This document shows, piece by piece, positions 54,894-63,919 of a DNA stretch of 64,000 nucleotides. Source of the stretch: Paenibacillus sp. LS1 (GTDB lineage: Bacteria > Bacillota > Bacilli > Paenibacillales > Paenibacillaceae); the NCBI RefSeq assembly GCF_026013365.1, contig NZ_JAPDOE010000017.1, positions 1-64,000 on the forward strand, written 5' to 3'. Under the pieces are notes generated by a model, which made no database searches, was not told the DNA's origin, and saw only the letters and a program-made list of their open reading frames with translations. A program made the position numbers and the translations under genes. How positions within the stretch are numbered: the stretch's first letter is position 1; every line of letters begins with the position of its first letter.

Positions 54894-55985
54894 TTATTGG
54901 AATATGGGCAAACGAACTTCGAATAACGTCCGTACCACATCGCTCTTGGCCGAGATCGTACCGTCATGCTGCTCAACTATATTGCGAGCGATAAACAGGC
55001 CGAGTCCTGTCCCACCCTCCTGAGGAGTCCGGGCACGATCTCCGGTATAATACATATCGAAGATATGCGGTAATTCTTCTTGACGAATATGTCCACCGTA
55101 ATTGATCACCTGAATGATGATCTGCTCTGCATCACGATATCCATTAATATCCACGTACATGCCATCCTTGCCGTGCCGTGCAGCGTTAATCAGCAGATTC
55201 TCGAACACACGAGCCAGCAACTCGCCATCACCGGAGATGGTAAGTTCAGTTTCTATTTTTAATCGGGCGACTAGTTGGTTCTTCTCAAATACAGGATAGA
55301 GTTCTTCGTTCATCTGCTTCAGCAGCTCACTAAGATCCAGCTGTGTCTTGTTTATAGGCAGCATGCCATAGTTCATACGGGTGATTTCAAACAAATCATC
55401 AATCAGCTTCTCCAGACGCTGCGATTTGGTGAATGCAATTGACGTAAAGTGCCTAATCTGTTCCTCCGTCAGCTGATCATCCTTCATGAGCAGATCCAAA
55501 TATCCAAGCACAGACGTCAGCGGTGTTCGCAAATCATGCGCCAAATTGACAACTAGCTGATCCTTACTATTTTCAGCAAAATCCCCTCGTTCCACCGCTT
55601 CCCGTAGCTTCTCACTTGCCAGATTTACATCCTCCGCAATCGTACCTAATTCGTCCTTGGAGGAGATCTGCACACGATGCTGAAAGTCCCCATTGGCCAA
55701 ATGCCTGATCCCTGCAGAAATGTCCTTGAAATACGTCGCGTAGGGCTTGGTAAACCAGAAGAAAAATAGAATAGCCAGCGGGATAAATAAGATCAGGAAG
55801 AAATAGATATCTCCGATACTTCTCATAAAATGACGATATTCAGCGAGCTGATCTTCTGCACGGACACCCGAATAATAGGCTTGCATAAGCTTGTAAACTC
55901 CATAGGTGATTGCGCCCGAGGCAAGCATGCTCAACCCTAACAACATAATCATGGTTGTACGAAAACTTCTTCGTCGTTTAGTCAT
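54894..55985 (-). CDS. Sensor histidine kinase, VanS-like
   Basis: A 363-residue kinase with two membrane helices (about 10-34 and 60-82) around a very short outer loop (about 25 residues, as in VanS), a HAMP region, the phospho-acceptor His in NLAHDLRTPLTSVLGYLDLL (about 150) and ATPase motifs ENLLINAARHGKD and GGTGLGLFIARNI. This H-box spelling is typical of VanS. The ATG at 55985 overlaps the end of the regulator gene by 8 bp. The minimal sensor loop is consistent with sensing at the membrane (for example a lipid II-binding compound), but the ligand is unknown. Confidence 0.92.
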   Translation of the reverse strand: MTKRRRSFRTTMIMLLGLSMLASGAITYGVYKLMQAYYSGVRAEDQLAEYRHFMRSIGDIYFFLILFIPLAILFFFWFTKPYATYFKDISAGIRHLANGDFQHRVQISSKDELGTIAEDVNLASEKLREAVERGDFAENSKDQLVVNLAHDLRTPLTSVLGYLDLLMKDDQLTEEQIRHFTSIAFTKSQRLEKLIDDLFEITRMNYGMLPINKTQLDLSELLKQMNEELYPVFEKNQLVARLKIETELTISGDGELLARVFENLLINAARHGKDGMYVDINGYRDAEQIIIQVINYGGHIRQEELPHIFDMYYTGDRARTPQEGGTGLGLFIARNIVEQHDGTISAKSDVVRTLFEVRLPIFQ

Positions 55986-56673
55986 TAAACGTGTACCCCA
56001 CACCCCAGATGGTTTTGATAAACTTGTTCTTGTTCACATCTTCTCCCAGCTTTTTGCGCAGGGTCCGAATATGGACCATCACGGTATTCCCGCTCTCGTA
56101 ATAGGCTTCTCCCCACACCTGTTCAAAAATGTTTTCTGCACTGAACACCTGTTTGGGGTGACTCGCGAGCAGATACAGAATGTCGAACTCCTTCGGTGTT
56201 AGTTCCACTGCTTTGCCGTAAAGTGTAACGCGATGTTGATCCGGCGTGATGATGAGCCCGCCCTTCTCCAGAATGGAGCGCTGAACAGGCACAGACTGGC
56301 TGAATTGCAGAGAACGACGCAACTGAGAATTAACCCGGGCAACAAGCTCCATCGGATTAAACGGTTTGGTCATATAATCATCCGCACCCATCACGAGTCC
56401 CGTAATTTTGTCCATATCTGACGTTTTGGCACTCAGGAAAATGATCGGTAAATGATGCTGCTCCCGAATTTTACGGGTCACCTCATACCCGTCCATACCA
56501 GGCATCATAATGTCGAGAATCGCCAAATCTATCGCTTGGGTCTGAACGGCTTGTACCGCCGCCTTCCCATCAAAGGCCTTAACGGTGTGATATCCTTCTT
56601 TTTGTAAATGTAAAGCAACCAGATCAGCGATCTCAACTTCATCGTCTGCGATCAGAATCGTAATTCGCTTCAT
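55978..56673 (-). CDS. OmpR-family response regulator, VanR-like
   Basis: A 231-residue regulator. The receiver domain has ADDE near residue 10, phospho-acceptor Asp in LAILDIMMPGMDG (about 53) and Lys in YMTKPFNPMEL (about 102). The winged helix C-terminus (about 135-230) shows LTPKEFDILYLLASHPKQVF and the recognition helix SGNTVMVHIRTLRKKLGED. GGAGTGGAATAAGCA precedes the ATG. First gene of R-S-Y-Z; divergent from the WYL regulator gene with 84 bp between the starts. Confidence 0.94.
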   Translation of the reverse strand: MKRITILIADDEVEIADLVALHLQKEGYHTVKAFDGKAAVQAVQTQAIDLAILDIMMPGMDGYEVTRKIREQHHLPIIFLSAKTSDMDKITGLVMGADDYMTKPFNPMELVARVNSQLRRSLQFSQSVPVQRSILEKGGLIITPDQHRVTLYGKAVELTPKEFDILYLLASHPKQVFSAENIFEQVWGEAYYESGNTVMVHIRTLRKKLGEDVNKNKFIKTIWGVGYTFND

Positions 56674-56757
56674 TGCTTATTCCACTCCTATGTGTGATGC
56701 TCAACAATATAACATATTTGAATCCAACAGATAAACCAATGAAAGGAATCCATACAT

Positions 56758-57708
56758 ATGAAACTGGAGCGTTTATTAGCCATCGTGGTGTTGCTAATCA
56801 ATCGTGGACGGGTACAAGCCAAAGACTTGGCAGATATGTTTGAAGTATCGATCCGGACCATCTATCGGGACATCGACACATTGGGCCAAGCTGGCATTCC
56901 GGTGGTAACGTATCAGGGGGCAAGCGGTGGCATTGGTCTGGCAGAGGGATACCGCCTGGATCGAAACGTATTAACAGACAAAGACCTCGCTTCCATAGTC
57001 ACCGCCTTACGCAGTGTATCCACTTCTCATGCCAATGCGGCCCGTGAGCTTCTGGTAGAAAAACTCAGCAGTATCGTGCCTGAAGCCAAGAATGATGATT
57101 TTCAGGCCAATACCAATCGCTTCATCGTCGATTATTCAACCTGGACGCATCCCGAAGCCCTGCAAATCAAGCTTCAGCTTATCGAGCAGGGCATGGATCA
57201 ATTACGCCCCGTCACCTTTACCTACTGCAGTGCGGAAGGTACCCAGACTCATCGAACTGCCGATCCTCATACCATCGTACTCAAGAAGCACTCCTATTAC
57301 TTGTATGCCTTTTGTCACAAGCGAAATCAATTTCGCATGTTCAAACTCGTACGCATGCAAGATGTCACACTGGCTGATGTGCGCTTCGAGCGTAAAGTAA
57401 TTAACCCACAGGACAGACCCTGGCAGCAGGAATGGACTCGTCCAGACAATCAGGCTGGGTTAACCTTGAAATTCCATGCTCGCGTCCGTCATATTGCGGA
57501 AGAATGGTTTGGGATCGAGAACGTCATCCCTGATGGGACTGGGTATTATATCAGCCAGGTCGCTTTTCCCGACGATTCCTGGTTATATGGGTTCATTCTG
57601 GGCTTTGGCGCAGATGTTGAAGTATTGGAACCCCAGCATATTCGAGATGAGATTTGCCGTATCGCCGAGCAAATTGTACAAAATTATATCCTCCCAACTC
57701 AAACCTGA
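56758..57708 (+). CDS. YafY-type transcriptional regulator (HTH + WYL domain)
   Basis: A 316-residue regulator. The N-terminal winged HTH reads LLINRGRVQAKDLADMFEVS followed by RTIYRDIDTLGQAGIPV; the WYL domain (about 140-215) has VTFTYCSAEG and HSYYLYAFCHKRNQFRMFKL, and a WCX-like C-terminus follows. Such proteins sense a small ligand or nucleic acid. AAAGGAATCCATACAT precedes the ATG. The next gene on the same strand (73 bp on) encodes a zinc-ribbon/effector-binding fusion, a pairing often seen, so they may act together. Confidence 0.92.
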   Translation: MKLERLLAIVVLLINRGRVQAKDLADMFEVSIRTIYRDIDTLGQAGIPVVTYQGASGGIGLAEGYRLDRNVLTDKDLASIVTALRSVSTSHANAARELLVEKLSSIVPEAKNDDFQANTNRFIVDYSTWTHPEALQIKLQLIEQGMDQLRPVTFTYCSAEGTQTHRTADPHTIVLKKHSYYLYAFCHKRNQFRMFKLVRMQDVTLADVRFERKVINPQDRPWQQEWTRPDNQAGLTLKFHARVRHIAEEWFGIENVIPDGTGYYISQVAFPDDSWLYGFILGFGADVEVLEPQHIRDEICRIAEQIVQNYILPTQT

Positions 57709-57781
57709 CAGACAGCTGTCCAGTTCCTCCCCGTATACTTCAGATATATTCAATCTGTACATAACCAAGGAGGAACTAATC

Positions 57782-58600
57782 ATGAACGTCACTGTATGTC
57801 AAAGCTGCGGAATGCCACTCACAACCCCTGCCCAATTCGGAACGGAAGCAGATGGAAGCACAACCCGCGAATACTGCATCTATTGTTACAAAGAGGGCAA
57901 GTTCGAGCAGCCCGGTATTTCACTCGAAGGCATGACAGAGATGTGCACTGCCATTCTGAAGGACGAGGGCATGGACGAAGAATCGGCTCGTTCGATGCTG
58001 CGTAACCAGCTTCCTTTTTTGAAACGTTGGCGCACGAATACAACGGATCAGCATGCAGAATCTCTGGCTGAAAACTCTACCACTTCTGCTATACCAGGTC
58101 AGGTTACAATCAATCCATCGTTATCTGCTCAGCCCGTTCGTTATGTCACACTCCCAGGCAAACGTCTGGCCGGCATATCCGCCCGCACAACCAATGCCAT
58201 TGAGATCAGTGGCAAAGGCTGTATTCAGGGTCTCTGGAACAAATATTTTGCCTCAGAGCACCTCCCTGCACCCGAAGCTGCTCGCTATGGCTGTTACGCG
58301 GATTACACGGATGGCATTACCGGAGAGTACACCATACTAGTGGGGCATGAGGTCAGCTCCGATGAAACATTACCTGAAGGATTGAATGATATTCTGCTCC
58401 CTCCTGCGACTTACGCCGTATTCACTTCCAGAAAAGGACCGATGGCAGAAGTTGTTGGCGAAGCTTGGGGAGCCGTGTGGGCATGGGACAAACAAAGCGA
58501 TCGTACGTTCACAGGAGATTTCGAATTGTATGATGAACGCAGCTTGAATCCCGAAAGTGTACAAGTGGATATATATATCACCGTTCGCCAAAGTAGATAA
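57782..58600 (+). CDS. Zinc-ribbon domain fused to a GyrI-like effector-binding domain
   Basis: A 272-residue protein. Residues 1-85 form a putative zinc ribbon with CQSCGMPL and YCIYCYKEGKF (two CxxC pairs) followed by a helical region MTEMCTAILKDEGMDEESAR. After a linker, residues about 120-272 match the AraC/GyrI small-molecule-binding fold (RLAGISARTTNA, IQGLWNKYFASEHLP, TDGITGEYTILVGHEV, PPATYAVFTSRKGPM, VQVDIYITVR). AAGGAGGAACTAATC precedes the ATG. There is no DNA-binding HTH, so it may sequester or sense hydrophobic compounds for the upstream WYL regulator. Confidence 0.88.
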   Translation: MNVTVCQSCGMPLTTPAQFGTEADGSTTREYCIYCYKEGKFEQPGISLEGMTEMCTAILKDEGMDEESARSMLRNQLPFLKRWRTNTTDQHAESLAENSTTSAIPGQVTINPSLSAQPVRYVTLPGKRLAGISARTTNAIEISGKGCIQGLWNKYFASEHLPAPEAARYGCYADYTDGITGEYTILVGHEVSSDETLPEGLNDILLPPATYAVFTSRKGPMAEVVGEAWGAVWAWDKQSDRTFTGDFELYDERSLNPESVQVDIYITVRQSR

Positions 58601-58664
58601 AGACAATACTATGCATCTCAAACAGGGTCAAAGCATCCTCACATCCTTCTTCATATCACGCAAG

Positions 58665-58691
58665 CTGCCGGGTTCGCTCGGCGGTTTTTTT
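58665..58691 (+). terminator. Terminator after the zinc-ribbon fusion gene
   Basis: CTGCCGGG-TTCG-CTCGGCGG stem with a UUCG tetraloop followed by seven T, 65 bp past the stop. Confidence 0.92.
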
Positions 58692-59053
58692 GATGTTTAT
58701 CCCATGATACAACCGCCTATAGTACCAAGTTAGTTAGCACGTAGCCTACCTATTCAACCAGACAATATGCCTCATATGCGGGTACCATTGACTTCCTTAA
58801 AATTGGGACTATTCACATAACAACCAATTCGATCCTCCCATATCAAGCCTCTCAAATCAGGTCCTTTCCTCCTGAATTTCCCTAAAAACGTTTACATCTC
58901 CTTAAAACCGGGTAAAATCACTACAATCCAATTGGAATTACATTCTAAAGTCATCTATTTCGTCTAACAAGTCATATGTACCTATATGCGCACCTGGCAA
59001 CATAACCAGTCGAAATACATAATTCAAAAAAATGCATCAAAGGAGGAACCAAG
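58692..59053. other. Intergenic region with a possible promoter
   Basis: AT-rich gap without a gene. TTGACT at 58798-58803 with TATTCA 16 bases on is a weak promoter candidate for the small gene at 59054. Nothing else was found. Confidence 0.35.
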
Positions 59054-59221
59054 ATGATCCGCATGCCTATTCAGCAAATGATCCCGTACCACCACCAATA
59101 TCCGCGCAACACGGCGACCACTGCTCCTAAAAAGGAGAATGAGAACACTCAAGGTCTATCCTTTCATGAAATTTTACAGCAAAAAATGGCGAAGAAGAAT
59201 GCTTCTCCTTCCCTTCGATAA
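59054..59221 (+). CDS. Small hydrophilic protein (55 residues), unknown function
   Basis: A 55-codon frame, MIRMPIQQMIPYHHQYPRNT, with a perfect AAAGGAGG eight bases before the ATG. A Pro/His/Tyr-rich start is followed by a charged stretch and an amphipathic helix (SFHEILQQKMAKKN). No signal peptide, membrane helix or cysteine. A large hairpin follows 35 bp after the stop, giving the gene its own transcription unit. The ribosome binding site is the main reason to believe it. Confidence 0.6.
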   Translation: MIRMPIQQMIPYHHQYPRNTATTAPKKENENTQGLSFHEILQQKMAKKNASPSLR

Positions 59222-59255
59222 AATGGACACCTGACCTTATTCGAGTCCGGTTATC

Positions 59256-59289
59256 AACCGTCTTTCCGCAGCTTGGCGGAAGGGCGGTT
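59256..59289 (+). terminator. Hairpin after the 55-residue gene
   Basis: AACCGTCTTTCCGC and GCGGAAGGGCGGTT pair over 14 bp (three G-U) with a 6-nt loop. The following sequence ATTGGCG is not T-rich, so it is a weak terminator or messenger-stabilising stem. Confidence 0.6.
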
Positions 59290-59397
59290 ATTGGCGTTGA
59301 GCAATAAACGACTGTACAGTCCTCAGTCATGTTTCTATAATGGGTTAAATATCTACGAGATCCATGACATATACGAACTGTAAAGGGGATTTAGCAC

Positions 59398-60099
59398 ATG
59401 ATCACCATTGGTTGTTTTCACGCTCATTATTCCAACATCGCTTTAATTGAAGAGACGCTTGCTCCTTATGAAGTTGAATTGGTCCATTACGTCGATCCAG
59501 GTCTGGACCGTCTTAAACATGACGCTGACTTTTCCGAGGTCGTTATTCACGAGAAGGTAGCCCAGACGCTCCAATGGATCGCTGAGTGTCATGCCAATGC
59601 CATTCTGGTTACGTGTACCCTGTTTGCGACAGTATTGGAGCAGGAAGCCAAACAGGTCACCGTGCCGGTGATTGGCATAGATGATCCGCTATTGCAGGAA
59701 ATGCGGAGAGTATCGGGAGAGTTCATCATCGTGTTCACCAACCCGGCAACCGTTGAAGGAACGATGGTACGGGTGAATCAGGCGTTACAGCAACAGCATG
59801 AGCAAGGGGATGAGACTGTGCAATTACACGTCGCCAAGGTATCTCAGACCGAAGCGGTGTGCATCCCGGGGACATTTGAGTTGATTATGCGTGGAGATCA
59901 GAAAGGGTACCTCGAAGCGGTACGTGAAGGCTTACAACAGATTGCTGAACAGTATCCGGGTAAAAGGGTAATCGCAGCCCAGCTTTCTATGGCTCCCGCT
60001 GCCGCACAGGTTACAATAGATCGCGGTATTCCGATCCATAGCCCGCTCTCATCACTTGCGACGTATTTGGAGGAGAATTTGGGCGTGGCCCGACAGTAG
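59398..60099 (+). CDS. Asp/Glu racemase-like protein
   Basis: A 233-residue cytoplasmic protein. MITIGCFHAHYSNIALIEET and the segment AILVTCTLFATVLEQ (Cys near residue 72) resemble the first catalytic cysteine region of the Asp/Glu/hydantoin racemase family; VPVIGIDDPLLQEM and the FTNPATVEGTM segment fit the two-domain fold. The second half has VIAAQLSMAPAAAQ where a second catalytic Cys would be expected (about residue 200), so racemase activity is doubtful. AAGGGGATTTAGCAC precedes the ATG. It stands alone, with no transporter or amino-acid genes beside it. Could be a decarboxylase-like or lyase member of the superfamily. Confidence 0.7.
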   Translation: MITIGCFHAHYSNIALIEETLAPYEVELVHYVDPGLDRLKHDADFSEVVIHEKVAQTLQWIAECHANAILVTCTLFATVLEQEAKQVTVPVIGIDDPLLQEMRRVSGEFIIVFTNPATVEGTMVRVNQALQQQHEQGDETVQLHVAKVSQTEAVCIPGTFELIMRGDQKGYLEAVREGLQQIAEQYPGKRVIAAQLSMAPAAAQVTIDRGIPIHSPLSSLATYLEENLGVARQ

Positions 60100-60205
60100 T
60101 TGGGTATTTGGAGTGAAATATTACAATTACTAAAAATATGTGAAACCAATATATTGGCTCCTTTTGCAAAATAAAAATGCTCTCGAAGAAGAGCATTTCA
60201 AATGG

Positions 60206-60211
60206 TATAAT
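60206..60211 (+). promoter_or_regulatory. Extended -10 promoter of the small toxin gene
   Basis: TGGTATAAT gives a perfect TATAAT with an extended TGn motif. No good -35 is present (CTCGAA about 18 bases upstream), but extended -10 promoters do not need one. A 9-bp hairpin AAATGCTCT / AGAGCATTT (60175-60198) lies directly upstream. The start would be near 60218, giving a leader of about 53 nt. Confidence 0.6.
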
Positions 60212-60249
60212 CACTTTGTACAGCCAATTTGTGGTGGGAAATAGGCTTG

Positions 60250-60263
60250 CCTCCAGTGGGAGG
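60250..60263 (+). promoter_or_regulatory. Ribosome-binding-site sequestering hairpin
   Basis: CCTCC (60250-60254) pairs perfectly with GGAGG (60259-60263) across a 4-nt loop AGTG. GGAGG is the Shine-Dalgarno sequence of the toxin gene, so its translation should be low in the folded messenger, as known for type I toxin messengers. Confidence 0.6.
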
Positions 60264-60270
60264 TGATCCT

Positions 60271-60354
60271 ATGAACTTCTCTTTTAACGACGTAATCGTG
60301 TTCGCGATGTTAATTATTGCGCTCCTGACATACATCGATCGTAAAAAGAAGTGA
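60271..60354 (+). CDS. Putative holin-like type I toxin (27 residues)
   Basis: A 27-codon gene, MNFSFNDVIVFAMLIIALLT followed by YIDRKKK and TGA. It has the layout of TxpA/BsrG/Fst-like and Hol_Tox peptides: a short polar start, one membrane-spanning helix (about 8-20) and a Lys/Arg-rich tail. GGGAGGTGATCCT before the ATG is a very strong but hairpin-sequestered ribosome binding site. Its 3' end is overlapped by a convergent transcript start (promoter at 60484-60512), as in txpA/RatA. Such toxins insert in the membrane and stop growth when their antisense RNA is lost. Its function is inferred, not proved. Confidence 0.7.
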   Translation: MNFSFNDVIVFAMLIIALLTYIDRKKK

Positions 60355-60385
60355 CCCGCCACAGGTTGACGGCCTGACGGGTCAC
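60351..60385 (-). terminator. Terminator of the antisense RNA
   Basis: GTGACCCG / CGGGTCAC with an inner AGG/CCT pairing; on minus the stem is followed by TTCTTTTTAC. On plus the tail is TTCATC, so stopping of the toxin messenger here should be inefficient. Confidence 0.7.
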
Positions 60386-60437
60386 TTCATCTGAACTTGC
60401 TGCACTCGGAGGAATACCCACCGCAAATGCTGTGCAG

Positions 60438-60472
60438 GAGTAGCCATTGGCCTGGCTACTCTTATTGTTGTT
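60438..60472 (+). terminator. Terminator of the toxin messenger
   Basis: A 9-bp perfect stem GAGTAGCCA / TGGCTACTC with loop TTGGCC is followed by TTATTGTTGTTT. It lies 84 bp past the toxin stop codon. Confidence 0.7.
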
Positions 60473-60483
60473 TACTTACATTC

Positions 60484-60512
60484 ATTTTATTAAACATCTG
60501 CTATACATTCAA
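60484..60512 (-). promoter_or_regulatory. Promoter of the candidate antisense RNA
   Basis: On the minus strand TTGAAT (60507-60512), a 17-nt spacer and TAAAAT (60484-60489). It points towards the toxin gene and away from thiC, whose stop lies 118 bp upstream. Confidence 0.6.
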
Positions 60513-60629
60513 CCATAATGCTGATAAAAAGTATCAAGAAGCTGTTCAATAACACGAAGAAAACCATAAGATCGCAGCATTCTCACTTTCAAACGATTTC
60601 AGACTGCCCAGCTTACGCTGTACTGATGC

Positions 60630-62558
<1,929 letters not shown>

Positions 62559-62608
62559 CTACGCCAGACCAGAGGAGACATCATTCATGTACAGTTAACA
62601 ACAGAACG

Positions 62609-62643
62609 GAGGTTACCACAGATCATGGATCTATGGTGACCTC
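62609..62643 (-). other. Extra long hairpin in the thiC leader
   Basis: GAGGTCACCATAGATC and GATCTGTGGTAACCTC form a 16-bp stem (two G-U or mismatches) with loop CAT, between the riboswitch terminator and thiC. It is followed by CGTTCTGTTGTT, which is T-rich but not a clean T-run. It may be a second attenuator or a structure that protects the messenger. Confidence 0.55.
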
Positions 62644-62724
62644 TCTCTTCAGCCTGATCCACTTTCGCAGGTTACTGAAAAAGAAGTCCGCGGGGTGCAC
62701 ACGATATCGCCCGTTCACTGTATA

Positions 62725-62755
62725 TAAAAAAGCCGGTCCCCGAAGGAACCGACTT
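62725..62755 (-). terminator. TPP riboswitch terminator
   Basis: On the minus strand AAGTCGGTTCC-TTCG-GGGACCGGCTT, an 11-bp stem (three G-U) with a UUCG loop, followed by six T. It lies 95 bp after the aptamer and gives thiC transcription attenuation by TPP. Confidence 0.92.
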
Positions 62756-62849
62756 TTAATGTCCATCACCAATAATGCACCTTCATGCAGCTCCTTAACG
62801 GAGACTGCAAGGGTCACATCATGTAGTGTTTGTGGTCATATCGCCGATT

Positions 62850-62942
62850 ACTTCCCTACGCTGGTATGATCCAGATCAGGTGCAAAGGGTCCGGAATCTC
62901 ATGCGATTCCGTCTCAGTCCGGACAATTCGGACTCCCCCAGT
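62850..62942 (-). promoter_or_regulatory. TPP (THI-box) riboswitch aptamer
   Basis: The minus strand holds the THI-box core in order: GGGGGAGTCC, CTGAGA, GACCCTTTGCACCTGATCTG, GGATCATACCAGCGTAGGGA. CTGAGA binds the pyrimidine and the second set of bases binds the pyrophosphate. It lies in the thiC leader with a terminator downstream, so TPP should switch thiC off. Confidence 0.97.
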
Positions 62943-63017
62943 AACGTTAACAAGTTACGGCATACACACGCCGCAATTCATATTCAATGAAGCTGGCCCC
63001 GATGGGCCGTCCATAAC

Positions 63018-63046
63018 AGATTAGCGCAACCGGAACATAAAAACAA
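63018..63046 (-). promoter_or_regulatory. Candidate thiC promoter
   Basis: On the minus strand TTGTTT (63041-63046), a 17-nt spacer and TAATCT (63018-63023), about 65 bp before the riboswitch. The remaining gap to the IclR stop (63047-63098) holds no other site. Confidence 0.55.
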
Positions 63047-63098
63047 CCTTTATATTCCAAAAGATCAAACTCCATTGGAGACGAACCTTACATCAACA

Positions 63099-63842
63099 TC
63101 AGGATAACATGAGCCCCATCTGCGTAGCCGATTCCTTTAATACAGGTGCATATTCATGCAAAGTCTCCTGTGAAAGTCGACTGACAGGTCCCGATACCGA
63201 GAGGGCAGCAGCAATATTGCCTCTGCGATCCATAATCGGTACCGATACCGCGGCAGCCCCCGGCTCACGTTCCTCATAACTTGTGGCATATCCGTTATCC
63301 CGGATGTCTCCCATCTGCGCCAAATACACCGCCGGATCAATAAACACCGGCCATTCCGGTCCATTCATCAGTTCTTCACGATCCTCGTCCGTGGCAAAAG
63401 CCATCAGGACTTTGCTGGAAGCCCCCACAGACAACGGGAGTCTAACGCCAACAGGAGCGACACGGCGGATCGCCTGATCACTTTGCACCGCCTGAATCCG
63501 AATCCGTTCACTGCCATCACGCAGATACAGACTTACCGTCTCCCCCAATCGATCTCTCAGTCGCTCCATCGCAGGCAGCAATAGAATAGCCGGATCATCA
63601 CTGCGGGACATATGAGCTGACAGCTCCCAGATTCGGATGCCAAGTCGGTACTTCTCCGTTGCCGCATCCCGGATCACGAACCCTCGATCCTCCAGCGTCG
63701 CCATCAGGCGATGCACTGTACTTTTGTGCAAACCAATCTGGCTGGCAATCTCGGTGAGTCCCAGATCACTGCGTGTGGTAAAGCATAATAATATATCCAG
63801 CGCCCGTTCCACAGCCCGGACGGTTAACTTACGATCTTCCAT
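63099..63842 (-). CDS. IclR-family transcriptional regulator
   Basis: A 247-residue regulator. The N-terminal winged HTH (about 1-65) reads VRAVERALDILLCF..LGLTEIASQIGLHKSTVHRL; the effector domain (about 80-247) has RVAPVGVRLPLSVGASSKVL, GYATSYEEREPGAAAVSVPI and IAAALSVSGPVSRLSQ, which bind small carboxylic acids in this family. GGAGGG precedes the ATG. Monocistronic, followed by the thiC promoter region. It is likely autoregulated through the 17-bp inverted repeat just before its start; the same repeat occurs in front of acnA, suggesting a link to central carbon metabolism. Confidence 0.93.
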   Translation of the reverse strand: MEDRKLTVRAVERALDILLCFTTRSDLGLTEIASQIGLHKSTVHRLMATLEDRGFVIRDAATEKYRLGIRIWELSAHMSRSDDPAILLLPAMERLRDRLGETVSLYLRDGSERIRIQAVQSDQAIRRVAPVGVRLPLSVGASSKVLMAFATDEDREELMNGPEWPVFIDPAVYLAQMGDIRDNGYATSYEEREPGAAAVSVPIMDRRGNIAAALSVSGPVSRLSQETLHEYAPVLKESATQMGLMLS

Positions 63843-63861
63843 GGCATAATGCCCTCCTCAT

Positions 63862-63878
63862 GTTTCATCACATGAAAC
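63862..63878. promoter_or_regulatory. 17-bp inverted repeat, candidate IclR operator
   Basis: GTTTCATCACATGAAAC, a perfect GTTTCA/TGAAAC dyad with a 5-bp centre, lies between the promoter and the iclR start, about 10-28 bp downstream of the predicted transcription start. The minus-strand form GTTTCATGTGATGAAAC matches the acnA repeat at 15 of 17 positions. Confidence 0.65.
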
Positions 63879-63890
63879 TTGGTTACATAA

Positions 63891-63919
63891 ATTATATGAG
63901 AAACGGTCTCATCTGTAAA
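63891..63919 (-). promoter_or_regulatory. iclR promoter (sigma-A)
   Basis: On the minus strand TTTACA (63914-63919), a 17-nt spacer and TATAAT (63891-63896), about 50 bp before the iclR start. Nothing further is seen to the window end at 64000. Confidence 0.75.

Larger units (their letters stand above)
60340..60477 (-). ncRNA. Candidate antisense antitoxin RNA
   Basis: From the minus-strand promoter at 60484-60512 a transcript should start near 60477 and end at the hairpin 60351-60385, which on this strand is followed by TTCTTTTT, a good terminator tail overlapping the last codons of the toxin gene. The RNA would be about 138 nt and would pair with the 3' part of the toxin messenger, which runs to the hairpin at 60438-60461. 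This is the geometry of the RatA antitoxin. The other possibility is that the promoter serves no dedicated RNA. Confidence 0.5.
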
